NCBI RefSeq assembly: GCF_900492205.1 | Contig: NZ_UEYQ01000014.1 | Coordinates: forward strand, 25,108-89,107 | Direction: 5' to 3' | DNA length: 64,000 bases | Origin: Ciceribacter sp. T2.26MG-112.2 | Lineage (GTDB): Bacteria; Pseudomonadota; Alphaproteobacteria; Rhizobiales; Rhizobiaceae | In this document: piece by piece, positions 34,546-44,259 of the stretch | Numbering within the stretch: the first letter of the stretch is position 1 | How the letters are laid out: each line of letters opens with the position of its first letter | The notes under the pieces: model-generated | Told to the model about the DNA's origin: nothing | Database searches by the model: none | The model's input: the letters and a program-made list of their open reading frames with translations, nothing else | Program-made: the position numbers and the translations under genes

Positions 34546-34729
34546 ATCTGCCGCCGGGAGCGGAAATGTTTCGCTCCGGCACCTGTGGGCGGTGGTTTTC
34601 GCAAACGTGACTTTTCTGTGACATCGCGGTTTGGCGAACGAAATTACCTGCATTCTTGCGCCGGGCACCGCCCCGCATTTTCCCTCGCCCTGCGGCTCAG
34701 GGTACTGTTTTGCTATTTTTCCGCTCGCG

Positions 34730-34757
34730 TTGACTAACACGACCTCACCGGTAGTCT
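34730..34757 (+). promoter_or_regulatory. Candidate promoter of sbp-cysTWA
   Basis: TTGACT at 34730 and TAGTCT at 34752 are separated by 16 bp, and the sbp ATG follows 33 bp later behind a purine-rich ribosome site. The -35 is good, the -10 moderate. Confidence 0.45.
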
Positions 34758-34790
34758 TAACGTGAGGAAACGGGGAAAGGACAGGTTGCG

Positions 34791-35816
34791 ATGAACAGCT
34801 TCACGAAACAGTTGGGCAGGTTCCTTGTCGGGCTGTCGCTGTCCACAGGTCTCGTCGTCTCGGCTCATGCCGACACCCGCCTGTTGAATGTCTCCTATGA
34901 CCCCACCCGGGAACTCTACAAGGAGTACAATGCAGCCTTCGCCAAGCACTGGCAGGCCGAGACCGGCGAGGACGTGGCCATCCGTCAGTCCCACGGCGGT
35001 TCCGGCAAGCAGGCCCGTTCCGTGATCGACGGCCTCGACGCCGACGTAGTGACCCTGGCGCTCGAAGGCGACATCGACGCCATTGCTGAAAAGACCGGAA
35101 AGATCGCCAGGGACTGGCGCGGCCGTCTGGATAACAACTCTTCGCCCTTTACCTCGACCATCGTCTTCCTGGTGCGCAAGGGCAACCCCAAGGGCATCCA
35201 CGATTGGGGCGACCTGGTGAAGGGCGACGTGCAGATCGTCACCCCCAACCCGAAAACCTCCGGCGGTGCCCGGTGGAATTATCTGGCCGCCTGGGCCTGG
35301 GCCCACAAGCAATATGGTGGCGATGAGGCCAAAATCCGCGAGTACATCGCCGAACTGTTCAAGCGCGCGCCCGTGCTCGATACCGGTGCACGGGGCGCCT
35401 TGACGACCTTTGCCCAGCGCCAGATCGGCGACTTGCTGCTGTCTTGGGAGAATGAAGCCTATCTTGCGCTGGAGCAGTTCGGCGACAGCGCCGTCGAGAT
35501 CGTCGCCCCGCCGCAGTCGATCCTCGCCGAACCGCCGGTTGCCGTGGTCGACGGCAATGTCGATGCCAAGGGAACCCGCAAGGTCGCCGAGGCCTATCTG
35601 CAATATCTCTATTCCGAGGAAGGCCAGAAGATCGCGGTGAAGCACTTCTACCGTCCGTCCAGACCCGAACTGGTGGCGGCGGAAGACCTGGCCAAATTCG
35701 CTAAGGTTGATCTCGTCACGATCGACGATCCGATTTTCGGCGGCTGGGCCAAGGTGCAGCCCGCCCACTTCGCCGATGGCGGCATTTTCGACCAGATCTA
35801 CAGGCCGGCTCGGTAA
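34791..35816 (+). CDS. sbp: Periplasmic sulfate-binding protein
   Basis: A 341-residue binding protein. Signal [20 protein letters not shown] ends near SAHA, and mature [16 protein letters not shown] is the family hallmark. Further signature segments are [17 protein letters not shown] and [18 protein letters not shown], which surround the dehydrated sulfate. It feeds CysTWA encoded downstream. The ribosome site GGGGAAAGGA precedes the ATG. A stem-loop follows the gene, which may keep its transcript level above that of the permeases. Sbp and CysP cannot be distinguished with certainty. Confidence 0.93.
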   Translation: MNSFTKQLGRFLVGLSLSTGLVVSAHADTRLLNVSYDPTRELYKEYNAAFAKHWQAETGEDVAIRQSHGGSGKQARSVIDGLDADVVTLALEGDIDAIAEKTGKIARDWRGRLDNNSSPFTSTIVFLVRKGNPKGIHDWGDLVKGDVQIVTPNPKTSGGARWNYLAAWAWAHKQYGGDEAKIREYIAELFKRAPVLDTGARGALTTFAQRQIGDLLLSWENEAYLALEQFGDSAVEIVAPPQSILAEPPVAVVDGNVDAKGTRKVAEAYLQYLYSEEGQKIAVKHFYRPSRPELVAAEDLAKFAKVDLVTIDDPIFGGWAKVQPAHFADGGIFDQIYRPAR

Positions 35817-35837
35817 TCGATCGTCGATCGGTCGATG

Positions 35838-35869
35838 AAGCCCCCGACCTCAGTGATAGTCCGGGGCTT
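35838..35869 (+). other. Stem-loop between sbp and cysT
   Basis: AAGCCCC pairs with GGGGCTT, with a C-C mismatch and an inner GAC/GTC extension around a ten-base loop. No U-tract follows. It is placed like the hairpin after the other binding-protein gene (5248), consistent with partial termination or mRNA protection. Confidence 0.5.
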
Positions 35870-35913
35870 GTGGCAGGCGGTATTCAAGGCATTATGCGGG
35901 TGGGCCCAAGGCA

Positions 35914-36768
35914 ATGACGACGGGACAGATGATGAAGAACTGGCGCCAGCCGAGCATCCTGCCGGGCTTCGGTCTGACGCTCGGCTACACGATCTTCTAC
36001 CTGACGGTGATCATCCTCATCCCGCTGGTGGGTCTGGTCTGGCGCTCCGCCTCGCTTGGCTGGGCGGAGTTCTTTGCCATCGCCGCCGACGAGCGCACCA
36101 TGCTTGCCCTGAAGGTAAGCTTCGGCTCGGCGCTGGCAGCCGGCGCCATCAATGCCGTGTTCGGTGTCATCGTCGCCTGGGTGCTGGTGCGCTACGACTT
36201 TCCTGGGCGCCGCCTGCTCGATGCCGTGGTCGATCTGCCCTTCGCCCTGCCGACCGCCGTCGCCGGCATCTCGCTCGCCGCCCTCTATGCGCCGAACGGT
36301 TGGGTCGGCTCGCTGCTTGCGCCGCTCGGCATCAAGATCGCCTTTACCCCGGTCGGCATTGTCGTGGCGCTCGTCTTCGTCGGCCTGCCCTTTGTCGTGC
36401 GCACGGTCCAGCCGGTGATGGAAGAGCTCGACCGCGAGGTCGAGGAGGCCTCGGCCACGCTCGGCGCCACCCGGTTCCAGACGCTGCGCATGGTCGTCCT
36501 TCCGGCGCTGACGCCCGCCATTCTCACTGGCTTCGCGCTCGCCTTTGCCCGCGGCGTCGGCGAATACGGCTCGGTCATCTTCATCGCCGGCAACATCCCT
36601 TACGTCTCGGAGATCGCGCCGCTGCTGATCGTCATCCGGCTGGAAGAGTTCAACTATGCCGGCGCCACCGCGATCGCCTGCATCATGCTGCTGATCTCGT
36701 TCGCCATGCTGCTGTTCATCAACCTTCTGCAGATGTGGAGCCGGAGGAGATACGCCAATGTCCGCTAA
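35914..36768 (+). CDS. cysT: Sulfate ABC transporter permease CysT (CysU)
   Basis: A 284-residue inner-membrane permease with about six helices. The EAA loop lies in [20 protein letters not shown], and the motif [20 protein letters not shown] is typical of CysT. It pairs with CysW. Its 3' end overlaps the cysW start by 11 bp, so translation is coupled. The start at 35914 gives [20 protein letters not shown], the usual N-terminal layout. Confidence 0.95.
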   Translation: MTTGQMMKNWRQPSILPGFGLTLGYTIFYLTVIILIPLVGLVWRSASLGWAEFFAIAADERTMLALKVSFGSALAAGAINAVFGVIVAWVLVRYDFPGRRLLDAVVDLPFALPTAVAGISLAALYAPNGWVGSLLAPLGIKIAFTPVGIVVALVFVGLPFVVRTVQPVMEELDREVEEASATLGATRFQTLRMVVLPALTPAILTGFALAFARGVGEYGSVIFIAGNIPYVSEIAPLLIVIRLEEFNYAGATAIACIMLLISFAMLLFINLLQMWSRRRYANVR

Positions 36769-37633
36769 ATCCGCCTCCATGGCCAAGCCCCGTTTCCGCG
36801 ACGCCTCGACCGAAAGCCCGCTCGCGCGGCTGTCGCTGATGGCAGTGGCGCTCGCCTTCATGGCGTTTGTCCTGCTGCTGCCGCTCGTCCTGGTCTTCAT
36901 CGAAGCCTTCCGCGAGGGCGTTCCCGCATTCTTCGAGGCACTCGGCGATCCGGATACGCTCTCGGCGATCCAGTTGACCCTGACGGTCGCGGCGATCGCC
37001 GTGCCGCTCAACCTGGTCTTCGGCGTGGCCGCCGCCTGGGCGATCGCCAAGTTTGAATTCAAGGGCAAGACCTTCCTGATCACCCTGATCGACCTGCCGT
37101 TCTCGATCTCGCCGGTCATCTCCGGTCTGGTCTATGTGCTGCTGTTCGGCTCGCAGAGCGTGCTTGGGCCGTTCCTCAAGAGCTACGGCATCGAGATCCT
37201 GTTTGCCGTGCCGGGCATCGTGCTCGCCACCGTCTTCGTCACCTTCCCCTTCGTTGCGCGCGAACTGATCCCGCTGATGCAGGAGCAGGGGACCGGCGAC
37301 GAGGAGGCGGCGCTGTCGCTCGGCGCCAGCGGCTGGCAGACCTTCTGGTACGTGACGCTGCCCAACATCAAATGGGGCCTGCTCTATGGCGTCCTGCTCT
37401 GCAACGCCCGCGCCATGGGCGAGTTCGGCGCCGTCTCGGTGGTGTCCGGCCATGTGCGGGGGCTCACCGAAACCATGCCGCTGCATGTCGAGGTCCTCTA
37501 CAACGAATACAACTTCGTCGCGGCCTTTGCCGTCTCGACGCTCCTTGCTCTCCTTGCCCTCGTGACGCTGGCGCTGAAGACCGTTCTGGAACTTCGCTAC
37601 GGCCACGCGATCGCCGGCAGCCGCAAACACTGA
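36758..37633 (+). CDS. cysW: Sulfate ABC transporter permease CysW
   Basis: A 291-residue permease with the CysW-type segment [20 protein letters not shown] and an EAA loop in [20 protein letters not shown]. It forms the membrane channel with CysT for sulfate/thiosulfate. The ATG at 36758 lies inside the end of cysT. CysA follows 11 bp after its stop. Confidence 0.95.
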   Translation: MSAKSASMAKPRFRDASTESPLARLSLMAVALAFMAFVLLLPLVLVFIEAFREGVPAFFEALGDPDTLSAIQLTLTVAAIAVPLNLVFGVAAAWAIAKFEFKGKTFLITLIDLPFSISPVISGLVYVLLFGSQSVLGPFLKSYGIEILFAVPGIVLATVFVTFPFVARELIPLMQEQGTGDEEAALSLGASGWQTFWYVTLPNIKWGLLYGVLLCNARAMGEFGAVSVVSGHVRGLTETMPLHVEVLYNEYNFVAAFAVSTLLALLALVTLALKTVLELRYGHAIAGSRKH

Positions 37634-37644
37634 AAGGTCCTCCG

Positions 37645-38682
37645 ATGGATGTCACGATCACCAATATCCGCAAGGAGTTCGGCCAGTTTCCGGCACTCTA
37701 CGACCTGTCGCTTGATATCCGCTCCGGCGAACTGATCGCGCTGCTCGGCCCCTCGGGCTCCGGCAAGACGACGCTTTTGCGCCTGATCGCCGGTCTCGAA
37801 CAGCCGACCGCCGGCAAGATCTTCTTCGGCGAGGAGGATGCCTCGGAAAAGAGCGTGCAGGAACGGCATATCGGTTTCGTCTTCCAGCACTATGCGCTGT
37901 TCCGCCACATGACGGTTGCCGAAAACATTGCTTTCGGCCTGAAAGTGCGCCCCAAGGCCAACCGCCCGCCCGCCCATGAAATCCGCAAACGTGTCTCCGA
38001 CCTGCTCGACATGGTGCATCTGTCGGGCCTCGAGAAGCGCTATCCGGCGCAGCTCTCGGGCGGCCAGCGCCAGCGCGTGGCGCTCGCCCGGGCCATGGCT
38101 ATCGAGCCGACCGTGCTGCTGCTCGACGAGCCCTTCGGCGCGCTCGATGCCAAGGTGCGCAAGGAACTGCGCCGCTGGTTGAAGGAATTCCACGACCGCA
38201 CCGGCCACACCACCTTCTTCGTCACCCACGACCAGGAAGAGGCGCTCGAGCTTGCCGACCGTGTCGTCGTCATGAGCCAGGGCAAGGTCGAACAGGTCGG
38301 TACCGCCGACGATGTCTACGACACGCCCAATTCGCCCTTCGTCTTCTCCTTCATCGGCGAGTCCTCGCATGTGCCCGTGACGGTCCGCGACAAGACGGTG
38401 CTGTTCCAGGGCGAGCCGATCGGTACTACCGAGAACGGCGAGGGGCCGGGCGAGCTGTTTTTCCGCCCGCAGGACGTCGTCGTCACCACCGACAGCCACT
38501 CGCTCTACGGCAAGGTCACCGCCTGCCGCCGCCTCGCGGGTACGCGCATCGCCGAAATCGACGTCGCCAACAACGGCCACGAGCCCTACCATCTCGAGAT
38601 CGAAGTGCCCCTCGACGCCCCCGTCGCCGTCGGCGCCGACATCCGCTTTCGCCCGACACGGTGGAAGCTGTTCGGGCAGTGA
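37645..38682 (+). CDS. cysA: Sulfate/thiosulfate ABC transporter ATPase CysA
   Basis: A 345-residue ATPase: Walker A GPSGSGKTT, Q-loop FVFQHYALFRHMTV, signature LSGGQRQRVALARAM, Walker B VLLLDEPFGALD and H-loop VTHDQEEALE. A C-terminal regulatory TOBE-like domain (about 240-345) carries FRPQDVVV. It completes the sbp-cysTWA uptake system that feeds the CysDN/CysH genes on the other strand. Confidence 0.96.
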   Translation: MDVTITNIRKEFGQFPALYDLSLDIRSGELIALLGPSGSGKTTLLRLIAGLEQPTAGKIFFGEEDASEKSVQERHIGFVFQHYALFRHMTVAENIAFGLKVRPKANRPPAHEIRKRVSDLLDMVHLSGLEKRYPAQLSGGQRQRVALARAMAIEPTVLLLDEPFGALDAKVRKELRRWLKEFHDRTGHTTFFVTHDQEEALELADRVVVMSQGKVEQVGTADDVYDTPNSPFVFSFIGESSHVPVTVRDKTVLFQGEPIGTTENGEGPGELFFRPQDVVVTTDSHSLYGKVTACRRLAGTRIAEIDVANNGHEPYHLEIEVPLDAPVAVGADIRFRPTRWKLFGQ

Positions 38683-38744
38683 AGGTGCGGATTCGATTCC
38701 CGTGACGGCGGGCGGCGGGCTTTAAATCGTGTCGCATCGGGTGT

Positions 38745-38761
38745 ATATCATGGTGTGATAT
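38745..38761. promoter_or_regulatory. Inverted repeat operator of the first toxin-antitoxin module
   Basis: ATATCA-N5-TGATAT lies 19 bp before the antitoxin ATG. Ribbon-helix-helix antitoxins bind such short palindromes to autorepress their operon. Confidence 0.6.
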
Positions 38762-38779
38762 CAGACAGGACGTTTCGCC

Positions 38780-38995
38780 ATGCGTACGCTCGTGGACATC
38801 GATGAGAAGGCCCTGACCGCGCTGGACCGGATCGCGCGGCGCCAACGCGTGTCCCGCGCCTCCCTGATCCGCGAAGCGGTCGGCGATCTCTTGGCCAAGA
38901 AGCAGCGGCCGGAGGAGCAGGCGGCCTTCGGCCTTTGGGGCGAGGCGGGTGTCGATGGCTTGGCCTACCAGAAGGCACTGCGGGAAGAATGGTAG
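38780..38995 (+). CDS. Ribbon-helix-helix antitoxin (CopG/Arc type)
   Basis: A 71-residue protein. The N-terminal strand MRTLVDIDEKALTALDRIAR and helix RVSRASLIREAVGDLLAK are a CopG-type ribbon-helix-helix DNA-binding domain. The C-terminal ~30 residues (EQAAFGLWGEAGVDGLAYQ) should wrap the toxin. Its last codons overlap the PIN toxin ATG by 7 bp. The palindrome upstream suggests autoregulation. Confidence 0.85.
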   Translation: MRTLVDIDEKALTALDRIARRQRVSRASLIREAVGDLLAKKQRPEEQAAFGLWGEAGVDGLAYQKALREEW

Positions 38996-39354
38996 CGGCG
39001 CTGTTCGATACCAATATCCTGGTCGACTATCTGAACGGCATCCCGCAGGCGAAGGAAGAGCTCGGCCTCTATGAGGAGAGGGCGATCAGCATCGTCACCT
39101 GGATGGAAGTCATGGTCGACGCGCCGGCGCTGCTCGCCGAGGCGACAAGGTCGTTTCTGTCGGGTTTCGAGGTGATCCAGCTTGACGAGGCGGTGGCGGA
39201 GAGGGCGGTCAAACTGCGACGCACGCACCGCATCAAATTGCCAGATGCGATCATCTGGGCGAGCGCCGACAGTCGCGGGGCGATCCTGATCACGCGCAAC
39301 AGCAAGGACTTTCCGCCTGATAATCCGGGAATGCGAATGCCCTATCAGCTCTGA
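38989..39354 (+). CDS. VapC-like PIN-domain toxin
   Basis: A 121-residue PIN-domain ribonuclease. The acidic metal-binding residues are in place: D7 in LFDTNILVDYL, E40 in TWMEVMVD, D86 in KLPDAIIWAS and D108 in TRNSKDFP, so it looks catalytically complete. It is translated from ATG 38989 inside the antitoxin end, the usual coupled arrangement. Expected to cleave RNA (often tRNA or rRNA) when the antitoxin is lost. Confidence 0.88.
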   Translation: MVAALFDTNILVDYLNGIPQAKEELGLYEERAISIVTWMEVMVDAPALLAEATRSFLSGFEVIQLDEAVAERAVKLRRTHRIKLPDAIIWASADSRGAILITRNSKDFPPDNPGMRMPYQL

Positions 39355-39488
39355 GGCGACGGAACCGACGCTGATTGGCACGCCAGATGGAGGAGTCTGG
39401 GTCGGTTTCAAAGCAACGTCCGCGGCGAAGTTGACCACGTCCATACGCGGCGGTACGATGCATCGCATTTGCAACGCAGGAGGTTTCC

Positions 39489-39767
39489 ATGAAGACCGCA
39501 ACGCTTCCCTCTCTCCGCGTCGATCCCGAATTGCGGGCCGCCGCCGAAAGCGTGCTCGAGGAGGGCGAAAGCCTTTCCGCCTTCGTTGAGAATGCCGTGA
39601 AGGCGCAAATCCATTCCCGCAAGACCCAGGCCGAATTTATCGCCAGGGGACTGGCGGCCCGGGAGCATGGAAAGAAGACGGGCATCTATTACACGAAGGA
39701 AGATGTCCTCGGGATGATGCGAGAGAAGCTTGAGAAGGCGAAGGCGAAAGCCGCGAAAGCCGGATGA
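39489..39767 (+). CDS. Antitoxin of a second module (ribbon-helix-helix-like)
   Basis: A 92-residue protein beginning MKTATLPSLRVDPELRAAAE, followed by VLEEGESLSAFVENAVKAQI, an RHH strand-helix-helix pattern. The C-terminal basic helix (EKLEKAKAKAAKAG) is unusually lysine/alanine rich. GCAGGAGG precedes the ATG. It overlaps the ParE-like gene by 4 bp (ATGA), typical of type II pairs. Confidence 0.8.
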   Translation: MKTATLPSLRVDPELRAAAESVLEEGESLSAFVENAVKAQIHSRKTQAEFIARGLAAREHGKKTGIYYTKEDVLGMMREKLEKAKAKAAKAG

Positions 39768-40069
39768 GCCGCAAGCTCCTGTTCGCCGAACCTTTCTTCA
39801 TCGACATCGAGCGGTATTACGACCATTTGACCGAAACGGACCCGCGTCTGGCGGATAGGGCCTACGATGCCGTTTCCAAGGCGCTTTCGGTATTGGAGGA
39901 TTTTCCGTTCATCGGACGAAAAGTCGTGGTCGATGACGAGACGATCATGACCCGCGAGTTGCTGGTTCCTTTCGGAAATTCTGGTTACGTTGTTCTCTAT
40001 GAAATCGAGGATGCCGAGACGGTCACCATCCTCGCGGTCCGCCACCAGCGCGAGGATGACTACCACTGA
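39764..40069 (+). CDS. RelE/ParE family toxin
   Basis: A 101-residue protein with the ParE/RelE pattern: N-terminal FAEPFFIDIERYYDHLTETD helix pair, the middle VLEDFPFIGRKV, and the C-terminal strands GYVVLYEIEDAETVTILAVRHQRED. ParE members poison gyrase, RelE members cleave mRNA at ribosomes; this sequence alone does not decide. It ends 3 bp from the betA stop on the other strand. Confidence 0.85.
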   Translation: MSRKLLFAEPFFIDIERYYDHLTETDPRLADRAYDAVSKALSVLEDFPFIGRKVVVDDETIMTRELLVPFGNSGYVVLYEIEDAETVTILAVRHQREDDYH

Positions 40070-40072
40070 TCC

Positions 40073-41725
40073 TTACCGGTCGCTGGTCTCCCAACGCGGA
40101 TTGACCCAAGGCTCCTGGTTGGAGCGGGGCAAGGGCTGTTTGCCGAGGATATGGTCGGCGGCCTTCTCGCCCGTCATGATCGACGGGCCATTGAGGTTGC
40201 CGTAGGTCACGTGCGGGAAGATCGAGCTGTCGGCCACCCTGAGCCCCTCGACCCCGATCACCCGGCATTCCGGGTCGACCACGGCCATGGGGTCGTCGGC
40301 GCGACCCATCTTGTTCGTGCCGCAGGGGTGGTAGGCGCTTTCCAGATGTTCGCGCAGGAAGGCGTCGATCTGCTCGTCCGTTCGCACATGCTCGCCCGGC
40401 TGGATTTCCGGACCACGGAACGTATCGAAGGCCTGCTGGCCAAAGATCTCGCGGGTCAGCCGCACGCAGTGGCGGAACTTCTCCCAATCTTCCGGATGGC
40501 TCATATAGTTGAAGCGGATCACCGGATCGGCCATCGGGTCGGGCGAGCGCAAAGTCACGCTGCCGCGCGACTTCGACAGGTTGTAGCCGACATGCACCTG
40601 GAATCCGTGGCTCTTGGCCGCCGCCTTGCCGTCATAGGAGATGGCGACCGGCAGGAAGTGATACTGGATGTCCGGCTGCTTGAGGCCCGGCGCGGAGCGC
40701 AGGAAGGCGCAGGCCTCGAACTGGTTGGAGGCGCCGAGCCCGCCCTTGGACAGCAGCCATTGCGCGCCCGCCACCCCCTGCCAGAACCACGGCAGCCAGG
40801 AATAGAGCGACACCGGTTTGGTCGAGACCTGCTGGAAATAGAATTCCATGTGGTCCTGCAGATTGGCGCCGACGCCGGGACGGTCGGCGACGACCTCGAT
40901 CCCCATCTCCTTCAGATGCGCCGCCGGCCCGATGCCCGACAGCATCAGCAGTTTCGGCGAATTGAACGACGAGGCCGAGACGATCACCTCGCGATTGGCG
41001 CGCACCACCTCGACCTTGCCATTGCGCTCGATCTCCACGCCGACGGCGCGGCCGTTTTCGATGATGACGCGGCGGGCAAAGCAGCGGGTGAGCGAGACGT
41101 TCGGCCGCTTCAGCGCGGGTTTCAGATAGGCATTCGCCGCCGACCAGCGCTGCCCCTTGTAGATCGTCTGCTCCATCAGGCCGAAGCCCTCCTGCTTGGA
41201 GCCGTTATAGTCCTCGGTCAGTTCGAAGCCGGCCTGTTCGCCGGCCTTGATGAAGGCATGGAAGAGGGGATTGTTGACCGGCCCGCGCCGCACATGCAGA
41301 GGCCCGTCGGTGCCGCGCCATCCGGCTTCGCCGCCGCTCGAGGTCTCCATCCGCTTGAAATAAGGGAGAACGTCCGCATAGGCCCAGCCGCGCGCGCCGA
41401 GCTCTTCCCAGCGGTTGTAGTCCTCGGCATGTCCCCGCACATAAACGAGCCCGTTGATCGACGACGATCCGCCGATCACCTTGCCACGCGGCGCGGTGAT
41501 GCGCCGGTTGTTGAGGTTCGGCTCGGGCTCGGAGAGGTAACCCCAGTTGTAGCGCTTCATGCTCATCGGCCAGGCCAGCGCCGCCGGCATCTGGATGAAC
41601 GGCCCGACATCCGATCCGCCATATTCCAGCACCAGCACCGTGTGCTTGCCGTCCTCCGACAGGCGATAGGCCATGGCCGATCCGGCGGAGCCGGAGCCGA
41701 TGATGATGTAGTCTGCCTGCTGCAT
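40073..41725 (-). CDS. betA: Choline dehydrogenase BetA
   Basis: A 550-residue GMC flavoenzyme oxidising choline to betaine aldehyde. The FAD-binding start is [21 protein letters not shown] signatures appear in [18 protein letters not shown] and [16 protein letters not shown], and the active-site His in [10 protein letters not shown]. It is downstream of betB on the same strand across a 319-bp repeat-filled spacer, so the two may not be tightly coupled. betI and betC are not adjacent. Confidence 0.94.
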   Translation of the reverse strand: MQQADYIIIGSGSAGSAMAYRLSEDGKHTVLVLEYGGSDVGPFIQMPAALAWPMSMKRYNWGYLSEPEPNLNNRRITAPRGKVIGGSSSINGLVYVRGHAEDYNRWEELGARGWAYADVLPYFKRMETSSGGEAGWRGTDGPLHVRRGPVNNPLFHAFIKAGEQAGFELTEDYNGSKQEGFGLMEQTIYKGQRWSAANAYLKPALKRPNVSLTRCFARRVIIENGRAVGVEIERNGKVEVVRANREVIVSASSFNSPKLLMLSGIGPAAHLKEMGIEVVADRPGVGANLQDHMEFYFQQVSTKPVSLYSWLPWFWQGVAGAQWLLSKGGLGASNQFEACAFLRSAPGLKQPDIQYHFLPVAISYDGKAAAKSHGFQVHVGYNLSKSRGSVTLRSPDPMADPVIRFNYMSHPEDWEKFRHCVRLTREIFGQQAFDTFRGPEIQPGEHVRTDEQIDAFLREHLESAYHPCGTNKMGRADDPMAVVDPECRVIGVEGLRVADSSIFPHVTYGNLNGPSIMTGEKAADHILGKQPLPRSNQEPWVNPRWETSDR

Positions 41726-41744
41726 GTCCTAGCCCCCTGCGCCG

Positions 41745-42044
41745 CCTCTCCCCTTGTGGGAGAGGAAGCGATTTCAGCATCTCAGCTTCAGCTAAGTGCT
41801 AGAAGTCGCAGGTGAGAGGTACCCCCTCACTTGCAAAATCTAACATTTAGCTGCGCTAAACTGTTGATTTTGCTTTCTCCCCCACCGAGGGGGAGAAGGA
41901 TCTCAATACGGCGCCGGTCGTCGTCCCTCTTCTCCCCAGCGGGGAGAAGGTGGCGGCAGCCGGATGAGGGGGAGGCGAAGCCTCGCAAGCGGCCCCCTCA
42001 TCTGCCCTTCGGACCTCTTCTCCCCGAGGGGGAGAAGAGGGAAA
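41745..42044. repeat. Repeat-rich betB-betA spacer (palindromes and RIME-like fragments)
   Basis: This spacer holds a hairpin CCTCTCCC/GGGAGAGG just upstream of betA (41746-41766), a long imperfect inverted repeat (41791-41851), and RIME-like hairpins CTTCTCCCC...GGGGAGAAGG around 41929-41950 and 42016-42039. A direct repeat CCGAGGGGGAGAAG...TCAATACGGCGCC occurs at 41885-41915 and 42024-42056, so the 3' end of betB is partly duplicated here. Confidence 0.75.
41791..41851. repeat. Long imperfect inverted repeat with 26-bp arms
   Basis: Arms 41791-41816 and 41826-41851 pair at about 20 of 26 positions around a GGTACC-centred loop. It is AT-richer than its surroundings, so it may be a distinct repeat family from the RIME-like element beside it. 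Confidence 0.65.
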
Positions 42045-43508
42045 TCAATACGGCGCCTCGCACTTGCCCATGCCGACATAGACCGTTTTCAGCTCGGTAT
42101 AGTGCTCCAGCGCCGCCGCCGAATTTTCCCGTCCGAAGCCGGATTGCTTCGAGCCGCCGAAGGGGATTTCGACCGGGCAGAGATTGTAGGTGTTGATCCA
42201 CAGCGTCCCGGCTTCCAGTTCGTCGACCACGCGGTGGGCGCGGGTGATGTCGGCGGTGAACACGCCGCCGGCCAGGCCGAATTCACTGGCGTTCGCCCGC
42301 GCGATCACGTCCGCCTCGTCGTCGAAGTCGAGCACGCACATCACCGGGCCGAAGATTTCTTCGCGGGCGATGGTCATGTCGTCCGTCACGTCGGCAAACA
42401 CCGTCGGCTGGACAAAGTAACCCTCGCCCGAGACATTGTTGGGAATGCCGCCGCCAGTGACGAGGGTGGCGCCCTCGGCCTTGCCCTTGGCGATGTAGCC
42501 GAGAACCTTCTCGCGCTGTGCCCAGGAGACGAGCGGTCCCATCTGGGTTGCCTCGTCCTGCGGGTCGCCGATCAGGATCGCCTCGGTGCGCTCTTTCAGC
42601 CGAGCGAGGAACTTGTTCTTGATGCCCTTGTGCACGAAGACGCGCGTGCCGTTCGAGCAGACCTGGCCGGTGGAATAGAAATTGGCGAGCATGGCGCCGG
42701 AGATCGCGCTTTCGACATCGGCGTCGTCGAAGATGATCAGGGGCGACTTGCCACCGAGTTCCATGGTGACATGCTTCAATTGCGCGGCGGCGCCGCCGGC
42801 CACCTTGCGCCCCGTCGGCACCGAGCCGGTCAGCGAGACCTTGGCGACGTCGGGATGGGAAACCAGCAGCGGCCCGGAGTCGCGGTCGCCCTGGATGACG
42901 TTGAACACGCCCTTGGGCAGCCCCGCCTCGATCAGGATCTCGGCGATCTTCAGCGCCCCGAGTGGGGTGACTTCCGACGGCTTGAATACCATGGCATTGC
43001 CGGCGGCAAGGGCCGGCGCGCCCTTCCAGCAGGCGATCTGCTGCGGATAGTTCCACGCACCGATGCCGACCACGACGCCGAGCGGCACGCGCTTGGTATA
43101 GGCCCAGTCGCCACCCAGAGGAATCTGGCTGCCGTTGAGCGCGGTCGGCGCGATGCCGCCGAAGAATTCGAAGGCGTCGGCGCCCGAGGTCGGGTCGGCG
43201 ACGATCGTCTCCTGGATCGGCTTGCCGGTGTCGAGCGTTTCAAGTTCCGAAAGCGCGCGGTTACGCTCCCGCATGATCTCCGCGGCGCGCTTGAGGATCC
43301 GGCCGCGGGCCATCGGGCTAAACTTCGACCATTCCTTCTGTGCCCGTTTGGCCGAAGCGATGGCCTTCTCGACAATTGACGGCGTCGCCGCATGCAGCTT
43401 GGCGATCACCTCGCCTGTCGCCGGATAAAGGCTCTCGATGACGGCACCTTCGGTATCCTCGACATATTCACCGTCGATGAAATGGCTGGCTTTCGGCTGT
43501 GCGCGCAT
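42045..43508 (-). CDS. betB: Betaine aldehyde dehydrogenase BetB
   Basis: A 487-residue NAD(P)-dependent aldehyde dehydrogenase. The catalytic Glu lies in [12 protein letters not shown] and the catalytic Cys in [13 protein letters not shown]. The C-terminal [16 protein letters not shown] is typical of BetB/GbsA. It produces glycine betaine as osmoprotectant from the BetA product. The start at 43508 ([16 protein letters not shown]) matches the family; the upstream open frame is noise. Divergent from the truncated globin gene. Confidence 0.93.
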   Translation of the reverse strand: MRAQPKASHFIDGEYVEDTEGAVIESLYPATGEVIAKLHAATPSIVEKAIASAKRAQKEWSKFSPMARGRILKRAAEIMRERNRALSELETLDTGKPIQETIVADPTSGADAFEFFGGIAPTALNGSQIPLGGDWAYTKRVPLGVVVGIGAWNYPQQIACWKGAPALAAGNAMVFKPSEVTPLGALKIAEILIEAGLPKGVFNVIQGDRDSGPLLVSHPDVAKVSLTGSVPTGRKVAGGAAAQLKHVTMELGGKSPLIIFDDADVESAISGAMLANFYSTGQVCSNGTRVFVHKGIKNKFLARLKERTEAILIGDPQDEATQMGPLVSWAQREKVLGYIAKGKAEGATLVTGGGIPNNVSGEGYFVQPTVFADVTDDMTIAREEIFGPVMCVLDFDDEADVIARANASEFGLAGGVFTADITRAHRVVDELEAGTLWINTYNLCPVEIPFGGSKQSGFGRENSAAALEHYTELKTVYVGMGKCEAPY

Positions 43509-43671
43509 GTTCGACCCCAGTCTGGCAATGATCCGGCAATTCTTCGCTGAGCCAAGCATATAAGCGGGCAGAGGACCAGAGTCCCCTTTTAGCGAGGCCA
43601 GATTCCGTTCCGTTTGCGACACCTCCTGATCGCCGACAGCGGCAGCCCCGCGATGGGTTGGACGTACGAAA

Positions 43672-43700
43672 TAAAAGATAGATTGACACTCTATGTTTTA
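43672..43700. promoter_or_regulatory. 29-bp palindrome before the truncated globin gene (candidate NsrR site)
   Basis: TAAAAGATAGA-TTGACAC-TCTATGTTTTA pairs at 12 of 14 positions about base 43686. It ends 18 bp before the globin ATG. The half-sites are like the imperfect palindrome over the nsrR promoter (22447-22474) and like the AAGATG half of enterobacterial NsrR sites. Confidence 0.6.
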
Positions 43701-43718
43701 ACGACCAGGTTTGATCCC

Positions 43719-44210
43719 ATGGTGAGAGACAAGGAACCGGCAGGCGTGATCGAAGAAAGCCGTATCGACAGGACCATCCTCATAGACGGCATTCCCTTGC
43801 CGGACATGCTGGACGAGCAAATGGTTCGCGCCGTGGTCCATGGCTTTTATGACGAGATCCGCCGCGACGACCTGCTCGGACCCGTCTTCGCGGCGGAGAT
43901 CGCCGCCGACGAATGGCCGGCGCATCTCGACAAGATGTGCGACTTCTGGTCAGCAACCCTTCTGCGCACATCGCGCTATGACGGCCGGCCGCTGCCGCCG
44001 CATCTGGCGATAGAGGGTCTCGACGAGCGCCATTTCCGCCGCTGGCTCACCCTGTTTCGCGCCACCGTGCGGCGGCTTTGTCCGCCCGAGGTCGCGCAAT
44101 TGTTCATCAACCGTGCGCTTCGCATCGCCCACAGCTTCCGCCTGGCGATCGCCTTTCACCGCGGCGAGAACGCGATACACATCCAGCCGATCGGCGAGGA
44201 CGCACTGTGA
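43719..44210 (+). CDS. Group III truncated hemoglobin
   Basis: A 163-residue 2-on-2 globin. MCDFWSATLLRTSRYDGRPL followed by PPH is the group III pattern, with H95 the probable proximal ligand; FYDEIRRDDLLGPVF is the B/C region. Group III globins bind O2/NO and are linked to nitrosative-stress defence in Campylobacter (Ctb). The ATG at 43719 gives an N-terminal extension of ~20 residues; the upstream frame adds unlikely sequence. A palindromic operator precedes it, and an NsrR-type gene follows 49 bp downstream, suggesting an NO-controlled operon. Confidence 0.88.
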   Translation: MVRDKEPAGVIEESRIDRTILIDGIPLPDMLDEQMVRAVVHGFYDEIRRDDLLGPVFAAEIAADEWPAHLDKMCDFWSATLLRTSRYDGRPLPPHLAIEGLDERHFRRWLTLFRATVRRLCPPEVAQLFINRALRIAHSFRLAIAFHRGENAIHIQPIGEDAL

Positions 44211-44259
44211 TCGCGGCAGGTTGTGGTGCAGACGTGACGACGGAGCGCGGAGCCCTGCC

